Assembly (NCBI GenBank): GCA_040878345.1
Contig: JBBDML010000038.1
Span: 1-47,292, forward strand
Length of the DNA stretch: 47,292 nt
Direction: 5' to 3'
DNA from: ZC4RG35 sp040878345
Lineage (GTDB): Bacteria > Actinomycetota > Acidimicrobiia > Spongiisociales > ZC4RG35
Shown: piece after piece, positions 13,535 through 21,965 of the stretch
How positions within the stretch are numbered: position 1 is the stretch's first letter
Layout: every line of letters starts with the position of its first letter
Program-made: the position numbers and the translations under genes
Notes under the pieces: generated by a model
Databases searched by the model: none
What the model saw: the letters and a program-made list of their open reading frames with translations, nothing else
What the model was told of the DNA's origin: nothing

Positions 13535-16144
13535 TCAGGCCTTGACACTGGCGAGGTCGTGACCCCAGGCGATGTCCACCTTCAACGGGACGTCCAGACC
13601 GGCGACCCCCTCCATGGTCTCGACCACCAGCTTCTCGGCGACCTCCGACTCTTCTTCGGGGACTTCGAGGATCAGCTCGTCGTGGATCTGCAGGAGAAGG
13701 GTGGTCGCCAACCCCTCGGTGCGGATGGCGGAGTCGAGATCGATCATCGCCTTTTTGATGATGTCGGCGGCCGTGCCCTGCACTGGGGCGTTGAGCGCCA
13801 TGCGCTCCCCCATCTGGCGGATCCTGAAGTTGTCCGACTTCAGCTCGGGGAGATAACGCCGACGCCCGAACAGGGTGGTGGTATAGCCCTGGTTGCGCGC
13901 CAGGGTGACCACCGACGCCATGTACTCCTCGACCTGGTGGAACTGGGAGAAGTAGGCATCGATGTGTTCCCGGGCCTCCTCGCGGGGGATGTCGAGCCGA
14001 TCGGCGAGACCGAATGCCTCCATCCCATAGAGCAGCCCGAAGTTGATCATCTTGGCGGTCCGGCGTTGCTCGGGGCGGACGGCGGAGGGGTCGAGACCCC
14101 ACACCCGGGCGGCGGTGGCGGTGTGGATGTCCTGGTCCTCCTTGAAGGCCTCGATGAGGAAAGGGTCTCCGCTCATGTGCGCCAGCACCCTCAGCTCGAT
14201 CTGGGAGTAGTCGGCGACCAGGAACTGGCTCCCTTCACCGGCGACGAAGGCTCGGCGGATGGTCCGGCCCGACTCGGAGCGCACCGGGATGTTCTGGAGG
14301 TTGGGACGGTCCGACGAGAGGCGGCCGGTGGTGGCCGCCATCTGGTTGAAGCGGGTGTGGATCCGACCATCGATATCGATCAACGGCAGGTAGCCGTCCA
14401 CATACGTGGAGCGGAGCTTCTCCAGCTCCCGATACTCGAGCAGCGCTTCCACCAGGGGGTGGTCGATCTTCTTGAGCACCGATGCGTCAGTGGATGGTTT
14501 CCCGGTGGAGGTCTTCTTGAGGACGGGGAGTGCCAGCTTGTCGAAGAGGATGGCCCGCAGCTGGTCGGTGGAGTTGACGTTGAACGGCTCACCCGCCAAC
14601 TCGACGATGGCCTTCTCCAGGGAGACGAGACGGGCCCGCAGGTCGTCGCCCATCTCCTCGAGATAGGCGCGGTCGACCCCGATGCCGGCGTGCTCCATCC
14701 GGGCCAGCACCGGGACCAGGGGAAGCTCGAACTCGGAGAACAGCTCCAGCTCATCCCTGCCTTCGAGATCGGCGTGGAGGGCGTCGGCAAGACGACGGAT
14801 GACCTCGACTCTCCGCCCCTCGAGCTCGAGGTCGGGGCCCATGTCGAAGGGCAGGGTGCCAGTGGCCTCCTCGGCGTCGGGTGACACCATCTCCAACCCG
14901 AGAACACGCTCGGCGAGCTCGGCCAGGTCGTACGTGCGCTGCGCCGGGTTGATGATGTAGGCGGCCAGGGCGGTGTCCATCGCGGGCCGGGTCAAGTCGT
15001 GCCCATGATCGAGCAGGGCCCTCGCCAGCCGCTTGAGGTCGTGGCCGATCGCGGCGATCCTGCCCTCTCCTAACCCGGCCAGCAGCGGCTCGGCGGCGTC
15101 GAAGGGGATCACCACCGCCTCGCCCGGGGCGGTGGACACTGCGATCCCGTAGTCGTCGCCCGGGATGCCCACCACGGACAGGACCAGATCTCCTCTACCC
15201 CCAAGGGCGGCGACCCGGTCGGCGGTGGTCACCAGCTCGGTCTCGACGCTCATCGTCTCTGTGGCCCCCGCGGCCGAGGGCAACGCATCCTCGAGGTCGT
15301 TCCACATCGAGTGGAATTCGAGACTGTCGAAGAGGTCCTTCACCGTTGCTCGGTCCCACTCCCGGGTCCCGAAGTCCGAGGTGGCAAAGCCGACCTCGAG
15401 ATCGTCGACCAGTTGCATCAGGTCTCGGTTGAGGAACGCCTGGTCGCGATGGCCGGCGAGGTTCTCCCTCAGCTTGGGGGTGAGGTCGGTGATGGCCTGA
15501 TAGACCCCTTCGAGCGTCCCGTAGTCGGCGATGAGTCGGGAGGCCGTCTTCTCCCCCACCCCCGGGACGCCTGGGAGGTTGTCGGAGGTGTCGCCCCGGA
15601 GCGCGGCATACTCGACGTATTGGGAGGGCCCGATCCCATAGCGCTCCTCGATATAGGCCTGGTCGGCGAGCACGGTGTCGCTGATGCCCCGTCTTGTGTA
15701 GACCACCCGCACCGGGCCACCCACCAACTGGAAGGCGTCACGGTCACCAGTGACGATCAGCACCTCCCACCGGTCCTCGATGGCCCGTCGGGTGAGGGTG
15801 GCGATGATGTCGTCGGCCTCATACCCCTCCATCCGGAGCTGGGTGATCTCCAATGCCTGGAGCACCTCGTCCATCAACGGGAGCTGGCTGCGGAAGTGAT
15901 CGGGGGCCTTGGCCCTGTTGGCCTTGTACTCGGGGTAGGACTCGGTGCGAAAGGTCTGACGTGACACATCCCAGGCCACGGCGATCCCGTCCGGGTGGAA
16001 GTCCTTGATGAGCCGGATCAGCATCCGGGTGAACCCGAAGACGGCGTTGGTCACCTGTCCCGACTTGGTGGCGAGGTCCTCGGGGAGGGCGTAGAAGGCG
16101 CGGTAGGCGATCGAGTTGCCGTCGATCAGGGCCAGTGTTGGCAC
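13535..16144 (-). CDS. polA: DNA polymerase I
   Basis: An 869-aa family A polymerase. The N-terminal 5'-nuclease domain is complete (LALIDGNSIAYRAFYALP, GYEADDIIATL, VTGDRDAFQLV, LRGDTSDNLPGVPGVGEKTA). The middle domain has lost the DxE exonuclease motif (LVLSVVG stands where it should be), so 3'-5' proofreading is predicted absent, as in Taq and mycobacterial Pol I. The polymerase domain keeps motif A (DYSQIELRVLAHMSGD), motif B (RRTAKMINFGLLYGM) and motif C (QIHDELILEVP). It fills gaps in repair and Okazaki processing. I choose GTG 16144 (VPTLALIDGNS); an ATG at 16177 is possible, and the longer frame to 16219 would translate the palindromic repeat and is rejected. rpsA lies downstream. Confidence 0.95.
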   Translation of the reverse strand: MPTLALIDGNSIAYRAFYALPEDLATKSGQVTNAVFGFTRMLIRLIKDFHPDGIAVAWDVSRQTFRTESYPEYKANRAKAPDHFRSQLPLMDEVLQALEITQLRMEGYEADDIIATLTRRAIEDRWEVLIVTGDRDAFQLVGGPVRVVYTRRGISDTVLADQAYIEERYGIGPSQYVEYAALRGDTSDNLPGVPGVGEKTASRLIADYGTLEGVYQAITDLTPKLRENLAGHRDQAFLNRDLMQLVDDLEVGFATSDFGTREWDRATVKDLFDSLEFHSMWNDLEDALPSAAGATETMSVETELVTTADRVAALGGRGDLVLSVVGIPGDDYGIAVSTAPGEAVVIPFDAAEPLLAGLGEGRIAAIGHDLKRLARALLDHGHDLTRPAMDTALAAYIINPAQRTYDLAELAERVLGLEMVSPDAEEATGTLPFDMGPDLELEGRRVEVIRRLADALHADLEGRDELELFSEFELPLVPVLARMEHAGIGVDRAYLEEMGDDLRARLVSLEKAIVELAGEPFNVNSTDQLRAILFDKLALPVLKKTSTGKPSTDASVLKKIDHPLVEALLEYRELEKLRSTYVDGYLPLIDIDGRIHTRFNQMAATTGRLSSDRPNLQNIPVRSESGRTIRRAFVAGEGSQFLVADYSQIELRVLAHMSGDPFLIEAFKEDQDIHTATAARVWGLDPSAVRPEQRRTAKMINFGLLYGMEAFGLADRLDIPREEAREHIDAYFSQFHQVEEYMASVVTLARNQGYTTTLFGRRRYLPELKSDNFRIRQMGERMALNAPVQGTAADIIKKAMIDLDSAIRTEGLATTLLLQIHDELILEVPEEESEVAEKLVVETMEGVAGLDVPLKVDIAWGHDLASVKA

Positions 16145-16173
16145 GACCCCGACGGTACTAGGGGACGCCGACA

Positions 16174-16288
16174 CCATTCTGTGCGGATTTGTGACGGAGG
16201 GGTTCGCGAGGATCCGCACAGAATGGTGCCTGAGTTCGTTCTGTGCGGATTTGTGACGGAGGGGTTCGCGAGGATCCGCACAGAATGG
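16174..16288. repeat. Two direct copies of a 50-bp palindromic repeat
   Basis: Copy one (16174-16226) has perfect 15-bp inverted arms CCATTCTGTGCGGAT and ATCCGCACAGAATGG around a 23-nt centre (16189-16211). Copy two (16239-16288) repeats 50 bases exactly, offset by 62, with a 12-bp left arm. A third, partial trace (CACAGAACGGGCCCGGC, from 16300) follows inside a GC-rich palindromic patch to 16328. The unit sits between polA and tRNA-Leu and codes for nothing convincing. It resembles a REP/MITE-like interspersed palindrome. Confidence 0.85.
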
Positions 16289-16349
16289 GCCCGGCCGGGC
16301 ACAGAACGGGCCCGGCGGGCCCGGCCGGTCTGGACGGGGAGGCTCAGTG

Positions 16350-16433
16350 TGCCGGAGGCGGGACTCGAACCCGCAAGCCTGTTAGGGCAATGGATTTTGA
16401 GTCCATCGAGTTTGCCAATTTCTCCACTCCGGC
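16350..16433 (-). tRNA. tRNA-Leu (anticodon CAA)
   Basis: On the minus strand an 84-nt class II tRNA folds from GCCGGAG to CTCCGGC plus discriminator A, giving a full 7-bp acceptor stem. The anticodon arm is ATGGA-CTCAAAA-TCCAT, giving anticodon CAA, which reads UUG. The long variable arm (TGCCCTAACAGGC) is as expected for leucine. The T arm GCGGG-TTCGAGT-CCCGC is canonical. CCA is not encoded. UUG is a rare sense codon here but is used as a start codon in several nearby genes. Confidence 0.96.
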
Positions 16434-16490
16434 GTAGACCCCATTTTAGGGCACCTCTCAAGCAGACTGCCGACGGCTAGCGTCGCCCAG

Positions 16491-17723
16491 GTGACCCTGA
16501 CACTCCACCCCGACCGGGTCTTCGACTCCGTCCAAGGGGTGATGCTCAACGACCACCTCGTCGTCATCGAGGGAGACCGGGTGGTCGAGGTGAGGCCCGG
16601 CGGGGCCACGGATGAGCCGGTGGCCAGGCTCGAAGGCAAAACGGTGATCCCCGGTCTCATCGACGTCCACACCCATCTGGTGGGCAAGGTCGACAGTGGG
16701 CGCGGCTATTCCGGGCTCGTGGAGCGGAGCGGGGCCCAGGAGGCCCTGATCGGGGTCAAGCACGCCAGAGAGACCCTGAGGGCCGGATTCACCACGGTTC
16801 GCGATATCGGCACTTTTCGCGCTTTCGCCGACGTCGCCCTTCGTGAGGCCATCGAGGGCGGATGGGTGGAAGGCCCTCGGATGATGTGCGCCGGCGCATA
16901 CATCACCTGCCCCGGTGGCGGAGGCGACATCACCGGTCTGGCCGTAGACGTCGACGAGGTGCTGCCCCGCGAGCTCCGTTTCGGGGTGACCAGCGGTGCA
17001 GATCAAATGAGGGCCAACGTCCGCCAGATCCTCCGCTACGGGGCCGATTTCATCAAGGTCCTGGCCACGGGGGCAGTTCTCACCTCGGGGACCAACCCTG
17101 GCGCACCCGAGCTAGGCGAGGAAGAGTTGCGCGCCGCGGTGGAGACAACCGCAGCCGCCGGGACCTTTGTCGCCGCCCATGCCCATGGGACCGAAGGGAT
17201 CAAGAGAGCTGTCCGAGCCGGGGTCCGCTCGATCGAGCACGGCTCGATGCTCGACGACGAGGCAATCGAGCTGATGATGGAGAACGGGACCTACCTGGTA
17301 GCCGACCTCTACGACGGCGACTACATCGAGGAGGTCGGCCCGGCCCTGGGTTACACCGATGAGGTCATGGCCAAGACCCGGCTGACCACCGAAGCGCAAC
17401 GCAGCGGGTTCCGCAAAGCGGTCGAGGCCGGGGTCCGGATCGCCTTCGGCACCGACTCGGGGGTGATCCCCCACGGCACCAACGGTCGCCAGTTCGCCTA
17501 CTACGTCGAGCATGGACTTCGCCCGGCCCAGGCGATCCAGAGCGCGACTCATTGGGCGGCCGAGCTCATGGGCTGGGAAGAGCGAGTTGGGTCGCTTCAA
17601 CCCGGGCACCATGCCGATCTGGTGGTCATCGCCGGCGATCCGACCACCGACATCAGGCTGTTGGAGCGTCCCGTCGGTGTGATGAAGGGCGGGGCCTGGG
17701 TGGTCGCCCCCACCCCCGACTGA
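16491..17723 (+). CDS. Amidohydrolase, imidazolonepropionase/prolidase-like
   Basis: A 410-aa metal-dependent hydrolase of the amidohydrolase superfamily. The barrel motifs are complete: metal ligands His60/His62 (LIDVHTHL), a probable carboxylated bridging Lys189 (DFIKVLATGAV), His230/His232 (AAHAHG), His250 (SIEHGSML) and catalytic Asp322 (GTDSGV). N- and C-terminal strands form the usual small beta-sandwich, including ERVGSLQPGHHADLVVI near the end. These features resemble the Xaa-Pro/Xaa-Arg dipeptidase and Sgx9260-type members, so a dipeptide or N-acyl amino acid substrate is likely. The exact substrate cannot be read from sequence. Start is GTG at 16491. It stands alone on the plus strand and converges with ygfZ, with only 7 bp between. 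Confidence 0.9.
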   Translation: MTLTLHPDRVFDSVQGVMLNDHLVVIEGDRVVEVRPGGATDEPVARLEGKTVIPGLIDVHTHLVGKVDSGRGYSGLVERSGAQEALIGVKHARETLRAGFTTVRDIGTFRAFADVALREAIEGGWVEGPRMMCAGAYITCPGGGGDITGLAVDVDEVLPRELRFGVTSGADQMRANVRQILRYGADFIKVLATGAVLTSGTNPGAPELGEEELRAAVETTAAAGTFVAAHAHGTEGIKRAVRAGVRSIEHGSMLDDEAIELMMENGTYLVADLYDGDYIEEVGPALGYTDEVMAKTRLTTEAQRSGFRKAVEAGVRIAFGTDSGVIPHGTNGRQFAYYVEHGLRPAQAIQSATHWAAELMGWEERVGSLQPGHHADLVVIAGDPTTDIRLLERPVGVMKGGAWVVAPTPD

Positions 17724-17730
17724 GAGAGGG

Positions 17731-18552
17731 CTAAGCGCGGACCCCGTGCAGATCCCTCACCACTCCCCCGACACCGCCGACCGTCACCCTGTCCCCGGGT
17801 GCCACCTCATGACGGATGAGGGCCATGCCCAATCGGCCCGTCACCGAGGTGACCGTTCCCACCTCGTTGCCCTCAGACACGATCATCGACCCTGGCTCCA
17901 CGGGTCCTTCCAGATCGAGGAGACGGAGATGACGGTTGACGTGCCCCCGGCTGTTGATCCGAGCCACCAACTCCTGACCCAGGTAACACCCCTTGTCGAA
18001 GTCGACGGTGGCATCGACCAGTCCCATCTCCTGGGGAATGGTCTTCTCATCGACGTCGACACCCCACTGAGGCTCACCGGAGCTGATTCGGGCCTGCTCG
18101 TACTCTTCGACGGTCCCTGAGGCGAGGTCGGGGCGATTACCGGAGATCAGGGTCCGGGTGGTCCCGGCCCACGACAGATCAGCCTCCAGACGACCGTTGC
18201 GATAACCCGACCAACCCCCGGTGGCGGCCTGGCCCATCACCAGCCACAGCGGCCGCATCTCCACCTCGATGGCAACCTCGACCCTGATCCGGTATCGGCC
18301 AAGGGTGGCGGCCAGCTCATCACCTCTCTCCTGGTCGGTGACCAGCCCCACCAGGTCATCGCCCTTGAGCACCCAGAGCAGGTGGTCGAGTTTGCCCCTC
18401 GCCCCGAGGAGCAGGGAGCGCCGCACCTGACCCGGGGCCATGTCGGCGATCTCCTGGCTGATGATGTCGTTGAGGAACCTGACGGCGTCGGCCCCCGAGA
18501 ACCAGACCAGGTCGGCGCTCTCTGGAGCGATCCAGGCGGGAGTGCCGGTCAT
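17731..18552 (-). CDS. ygfZ: Folate-binding protein YgfZ/GcvT-like
   Basis: A 273-aa aminomethyltransferase-fold protein. The hallmark is DKGCYLGQELVARINSRG, matching the K-G-C-Y-x-G-Q-E signature of YgfZ with its conserved cysteine. YgfZ binds tetrahydrofolate and helps repair or mature certain iron-sulphur enzymes. The N-terminal folate-binding part (WIAPESADLVWFSGADAVRFLNDIISQEI) and the C-terminal beta-barrel (GTVTSVTGRLGMALIRHEVAPGD) are both present, so the length fits the family. Its ATG at 18552 overlaps the stop of ccdA (ATGA). The same reading frame stays open upstream through ccdA but that part is not protein-like. Coupling to a cytochrome c/thiol transporter is compatible with a common redox or Fe-S role. 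Confidence 0.92.
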   Translation of the reverse strand: MTGTPAWIAPESADLVWFSGADAVRFLNDIISQEIADMAPGQVRRSLLLGARGKLDHLLWVLKGDDLVGLVTDQERGDELAATLGRYRIRVEVAIEVEMRPLWLVMGQAATGGWSGYRNGRLEADLSWAGTTRTLISGNRPDLASGTVEEYEQARISSGEPQWGVDVDEKTIPQEMGLVDATVDFDKGCYLGQELVARINSRGHVNRHLRLLDLEGPVEPGSMIVSEGNEVGTVTSVTGRLGMALIRHEVAPGDRVTVGGVGGVVRDLHGVRA

Positions 18553-19319
18553 ACCGTCGCCAGGTCCTCGAGCCAGGGCACCGAGATCAGGACATCGGTG
18601 AACCATGCCGCCAGGACCGAGAGGTTCCCGGTCACCATCACCACCCCGAAAGAGGCCAATAACGCACCGGAGACGATGGTGATGGTCCGCATGTGACGTC
18701 TCAGCCTCCCGAACACCTTGAAGAGGCCGAGCCCGGCGAGGAGAAACGGTACCCCCAGCCCAATCGAGTAGACGACGAGAAGGAGCACGCCCTGGCCCAG
18801 AGTCTCCTGGGTGGAGCCGGTGGCGATGATCACGGTGAGCACCGGCCCGATGCAAGGGGTCCACCCGAAGGCGAAGGCGCCACCCATCACCGGGGGCGCC
18901 CATCGTCCCAGACGGCTGGGCCTGACATCGAGTCTCCGCTCCTGGTTGAGGGCGCCGAGGAATCCACGATGTGAAACCGCCATCGCCACCATCAACAGAC
19001 CGAAGACGATGATCACCGACCCGGCGATCGTGGTGAAGGTGTCGAGGTTTCGGATCAGGAACCGGCTCACCGCAGAGGCCACCGCCCCGATGGCGGTGAA
19101 CACCAGGGTGAAACCGCCGATGAAGAGCAGGATCACCCGGAGGAGGCGTGCCGTCGAGTAGTCGCCGGCCTCGATTTGGGTCGCCGAGTAGCCCGACATC
19201 ATCGAGACATACCCGGGGACAAGGGGGAGCACGCATGGGGAGAGGAACGAGACCACCCCTGCGCCGAACGCCACCAGCAACTGGATCAGATACCCCGCAT
19301 CGGCCACACCATCGAACAT
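18549..19319 (-). CDS. ccdA: CcdA-type cytochrome c biogenesis / thiol-disulfide transporter
   Basis: A 256-aa membrane protein with six predicted helices. It carries electrons from cytosolic thioredoxin to extracytoplasmic thiols, as CcdA or the central domain of DsbD does. The two reactive cysteines lie in the family motifs SFLSPCVLPLVPGYV (first helix) and GWTPCIGPVL (fourth helix). The start is the ATG at 19319 (MFDGVADAGYLIQL); a longer open frame to 19775 is a shadow of the MFS gene. Its stop overlaps the ygfZ ATG. No thioredoxin-like ResA or ResB/ResC partner is in the window, so cytochrome c versus general thiol reduction stays open. A 102-bp divergent gap to the MFS gene probably holds both promoters. 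Confidence 0.93.
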   Translation of the reverse strand: MFDGVADAGYLIQLLVAFGAGVVSFLSPCVLPLVPGYVSMMSGYSATQIEAGDYSTARLLRVILLFIGGFTLVFTAIGAVASAVSRFLIRNLDTFTTIAGSVIIVFGLLMVAMAVSHRGFLGALNQERRLDVRPSRLGRWAPPVMGGAFAFGWTPCIGPVLTVIIATGSTQETLGQGVLLLVVYSIGLGVPFLLAGLGLFKVFGRLRRHMRTITIVSGALLASFGVVMVTGNLSVLAAWFTDVLISVPWLEDLATV

Positions 19320-19421
19320 CGTCAACCTCAACCGGTCGCTGCCACCCTGATCTTCCCATGCCCGGCTCGACACGGTCTGGATACCTTCGAGAGGGGAACA
19401 GGCCCGACCTAGCCTTCCCGG

Positions 19422-20666
19422 ATGCGGCGTCTTCTGCAACGGGCCCTCGAACCGCTTCTGCCCGTAGGGAGATTCACCCTCGCCGACCGCCGCATCGTCA
19501 TCACGATCTGGGTGGCGGGGGTGATCCAGGGATTCGCCCAGTCCCAGGCCAGTGCCTCGCTTCCATTCACCAGGTCGGGCCTCGGCCTCAGTGAGGGTGA
19601 GATGAGCCTGATGCTGGGCCTGGCCCGTCTCGCCGCCTTTGCCGCACTCCCCCTCGGCTGGCTCGGCGACCACCGCGGGAGGCGCCGGCCCTTCCTGATC
19701 GCCATCACCCTGGTGGTGATAGGCGGGTCGGTGGCAGGGCTGGCCGTCGAGGCCTGGCAGTTCGGGATGTCCCACGCCATTCTGAGAACCGGGACGGCGG
19801 CAATCTCCGGTTTGGCAGTGGTGATCCTCGCCGAGACCGTGTCGCTCTCGATACGTGCCTACGCCATCTCCTTCTACGGGGCGGCGGTGTCGTTAGGGAG
19901 CGGGATCGCCCTGATGGCGCTCCCGCTGGCCGAGGGCGGCGGCGATGCCTGGAGGGTGCCCCACCTCCTTACCGCAATAGGGCTGTTGGCCATCCCCCTC
20001 CTGGTCCGCCGAGTCCCCGAGACGGGCGTTTATGAGCGAGCGCCGGGTGGGGGCAAATGGCATGAGCTGGTGAGGGGCCCATGGGCGGCTCGGTTCTGGC
20101 TGGTGGCGACCATCGGGTTCCTGGCATCCGCCTATGGGGCTTTTGGCGCCGCCTTCTCGACGGAGAGGCTGATCGCCCATGTCGGGTTGGACACCGGGAC
20201 CACGGTCCTGATCCTCCTGCTGGGGGGGACGATCGGCGGGCTCGGGTTCTTCGTCGGTGGGCACCTCGCCGATGCCTGGGGAAGACGGCTCACCTCGGCG
20301 CTGGCGCTTGGCCTGACCCTGGTCGGTGGGATCAGCCTCTACGTCATCGAGTCGGTCCCTCTGATCGTTGCCGCGGTCTTGGTCTCGGCGTTCGGCACCT
20401 TCGCATTCGTCCCTGCCGGCGGGTCACACCGCGCCGAGCTCTTCCCTACCAGCCTCCGGTCGAGCGCTGCCACGGCAGGAGCCAACTTCTCACTGGCCGG
20501 TGCCGCTGCCGGGCTGATACTCGGGATCTTCACTATCGACACCCTGGGCCTGACCTCCACGGTGATGATCCTCGGGGTGGGAGCGGCCATCGCGGCTCTC
20601 CTGACTCTCCGCCTCCCGGAGACCAGGGGTCAGGACCTCACCGCCATCTCGGTGGATCTCCTGTAA
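19422..20666 (+). CDS. Major facilitator superfamily transporter
   Basis: A 414-aa protein with about twelve hydrophobic segments in two sets of six. The loop between helices 2 and 3 has the MFS motif A variant GWLGDHRGRRRPFL, and the corresponding C-terminal half loop has GGHLADAWGRRL. The helices are rich in Gly and Ala, and the cytoplasmic loops are Arg-rich. The substrate is unknown. The general look (sugar/drug-porter fold, PAGGSHRAELFPTSLRSSAATAG in helix 10-11, similar to the PESPRW-lacking metabolite:H+ symporters) suggests a small metabolite. The 3' end overlaps the convergent MATE gene by 37 bp, an unusually long tail-to-tail overlap for this window. Confidence 0.88.
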   Translation: MRRLLQRALEPLLPVGRFTLADRRIVITIWVAGVIQGFAQSQASASLPFTRSGLGLSEGEMSLMLGLARLAAFAALPLGWLGDHRGRRRPFLIAITLVVIGGSVAGLAVEAWQFGMSHAILRTGTAAISGLAVVILAETVSLSIRAYAISFYGAAVSLGSGIALMALPLAEGGGDAWRVPHLLTAIGLLAIPLLVRRVPETGVYERAPGGGKWHELVRGPWAARFWLVATIGFLASAYGAFGAAFSTERLIAHVGLDTGTTVLILLLGGTIGGLGFFVGGHLADAWGRRLTSALALGLTLVGGISLYVIESVPLIVAAVLVSAFGTFAFVPAGGSHRAELFPTSLRSSAATAGANFSLAGAAAGLILGIFTIDTLGLTSTVMILGVGAAIAALLTLRLPETRGQDLTAISVDLL

Positions 20667-21955
20667 CCGGCGAGGAACACCAGCCCTCGCCCGACCATGA
20701 AGATCCCGAGAGCCCACCAAATGCCCTCGAGGGTCGACCCCAGCGGCGACCAGAGCATCAATGAGATGGCGACCACGGCGCCCAGACCGGTGGAGACGGC
20801 CATGGTCCCTAGCGACAACAACCCGACGAAGACCCCGTCGGCCACGAACACCAGGGCCGCCAATGGGATGATCAGGGTGGCGACCCCCCCGGTCGCCACC
20901 ACCAGACCGGCGACGACGTCATCGCTGGCGAGAAGGGCCAGTACGTGTCTCCCCAGCCCGACCACCAGGAAGAGCACGAGCCCCACCACCACCCCCCAGG
21001 ACAGCAGCCGGCGGGTCAGGGCACGAAGACGATGAATGTCACGATGGGCCGACTCCTCGGCCACCAGGGCCTGGCCGGCGACCTCAAGGGCGTCGGCCAC
21101 CATCGCCGACAGCAGGAACAGTTGGGCCACCAGTTGGTGGGCCGCGATCCGGTCGGGTCCGAGACGGGTCGCGGTAGAGGCAGCCATGGTGAAGGCAGCG
21201 AGGAGGAAAGCGGAGCGGATGATGAGGAGGGCCCCGTTACGCCCCAGGGTGAGCAGGACGGGGAGACCCTCCCCGAGACTGTTGGGGGCCTGTGCCATGT
21301 TCCTCCTCCTGATGAGGAAGAGAAACCAGACAGCACCGGACACCTGTGCCACCACGGTCGCCCATGCCGCGCCCTCGAGCCCGAGGCCGAGCCCGAAGAT
21401 GAGCAGGGGGTCGAGGACCAGATTTATGGCGTTGACGCCCAGCGCCACCATGAGAGGGGTGCGGGTGTCCTTGTGACCCCGAAATGCACCGTGACCTGCC
21501 GTGACCACCAGCACCGCCACCGAGGCGCAGGCCCGGATCCGGAGATAGCTGATGGCCGCCGAGGCCACCGCCCCCGTCGCCCCCATCGCCGACACCAACG
21601 ATGGTGCCAGGGCCAAGACCACCGCCGTGACCACCAGGCCCAATGACACCGCGAGGACCAGGGCGGTGCCGACGTAACGTCTCGCCTCATCGGGATCGCC
21701 CCTTCCTATCGCCTTGGCCACCAGAGGCGTGGTGACGAATGCCAGGAAGTTGAAGGCGAAGAAGGCGAAAGTGAGGATGGCGGCGTCGACCCCGAGCGCG
21801 GCCAGCTCGGTGGTCCCGAGACGGGCGACGAAGGCGGAGTCGGTCAGGGTGAGCAACGGGTCGATTGCCAGCGAGCCCAGAGCCGGCACCGCGATCCTGA
21901 ATATGGCGCGGTCGAGGTCCCGCCAGTTCCGGGACGCGGCGACCGGCGCCGTCAT
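20630..21955 (-). CDS. MATE-family efflux transporter (DinF-like)
   Basis: A 441-aa membrane protein with about twelve helices. It fits the MATE family, DinF branch: IAVPALGSLAIDPLLTLTDSAFVARLGTTELAALGV near the N-terminus is the classical opening, followed by TPLVAKAIGRGDPDEARRYVG and GAFRGHKDTRTPLMV, and a half-repeat in the second six helices. MATE proteins export cationic drugs or metabolites using sodium or proton gradients. Start ATG at 21955; 10 bp downstream of nth, so the two are probably co-transcribed. DinF was first found as a damage-inducible gene next to lexA, so its pairing here with a DNA glycosylase is suggestive but may be chance. Confidence 0.9.
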   Translation of the reverse strand: MTAPVAASRNWRDLDRAIFRIAVPALGSLAIDPLLTLTDSAFVARLGTTELAALGVDAAILTFAFFAFNFLAFVTTPLVAKAIGRGDPDEARRYVGTALVLAVSLGLVVTAVVLALAPSLVSAMGATGAVASAAISYLRIRACASVAVLVVTAGHGAFRGHKDTRTPLMVALGVNAINLVLDPLLIFGLGLGLEGAAWATVVAQVSGAVWFLFLIRRRNMAQAPNSLGEGLPVLLTLGRNGALLIIRSAFLLAAFTMAASTATRLGPDRIAAHQLVAQLFLLSAMVADALEVAGQALVAEESAHRDIHRLRALTRRLLSWGVVVGLVLFLVVGLGRHVLALLASDDVVAGLVVATGGVATLIIPLAALVFVADGVFVGLLSLGTMAVSTGLGAVVAISLMLWSPLGSTLEGIWWALGIFMVGRGLVFLAGYRRSTEMAVRS

Positions 21956-21965
21956 GTCGGGCCCG

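Noticed and set aside
13484..14884. 466-codon plus-strand open frame opposite polA
   Set aside because: It is antisense to polA motifs A-C and has the same biased composition; third-position GC explains the lack of stops.
16189..16219. Upstream extension of polA through the palindromic repeat to 16219
   Set aside because: The added residues come from the repeat unit and do not belong to the PolA N-terminus, which begins with the conserved LALIDGNS.
16174..16288. Possible two-repeat CRISPR or attachment site for an integrated element
   Set aside because: The 12-nt gap between copies is too short for a spacer, no cas or integrase gene is near, and the tRNA 3' end is not duplicated.
18549..19775. 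Longer CcdA reading beginning in the MFS gene
   Set aside because: The first 150 codons are antisense to the MFS N-terminus and lack membrane segments; the first CcdA helix follows ATG 19319.
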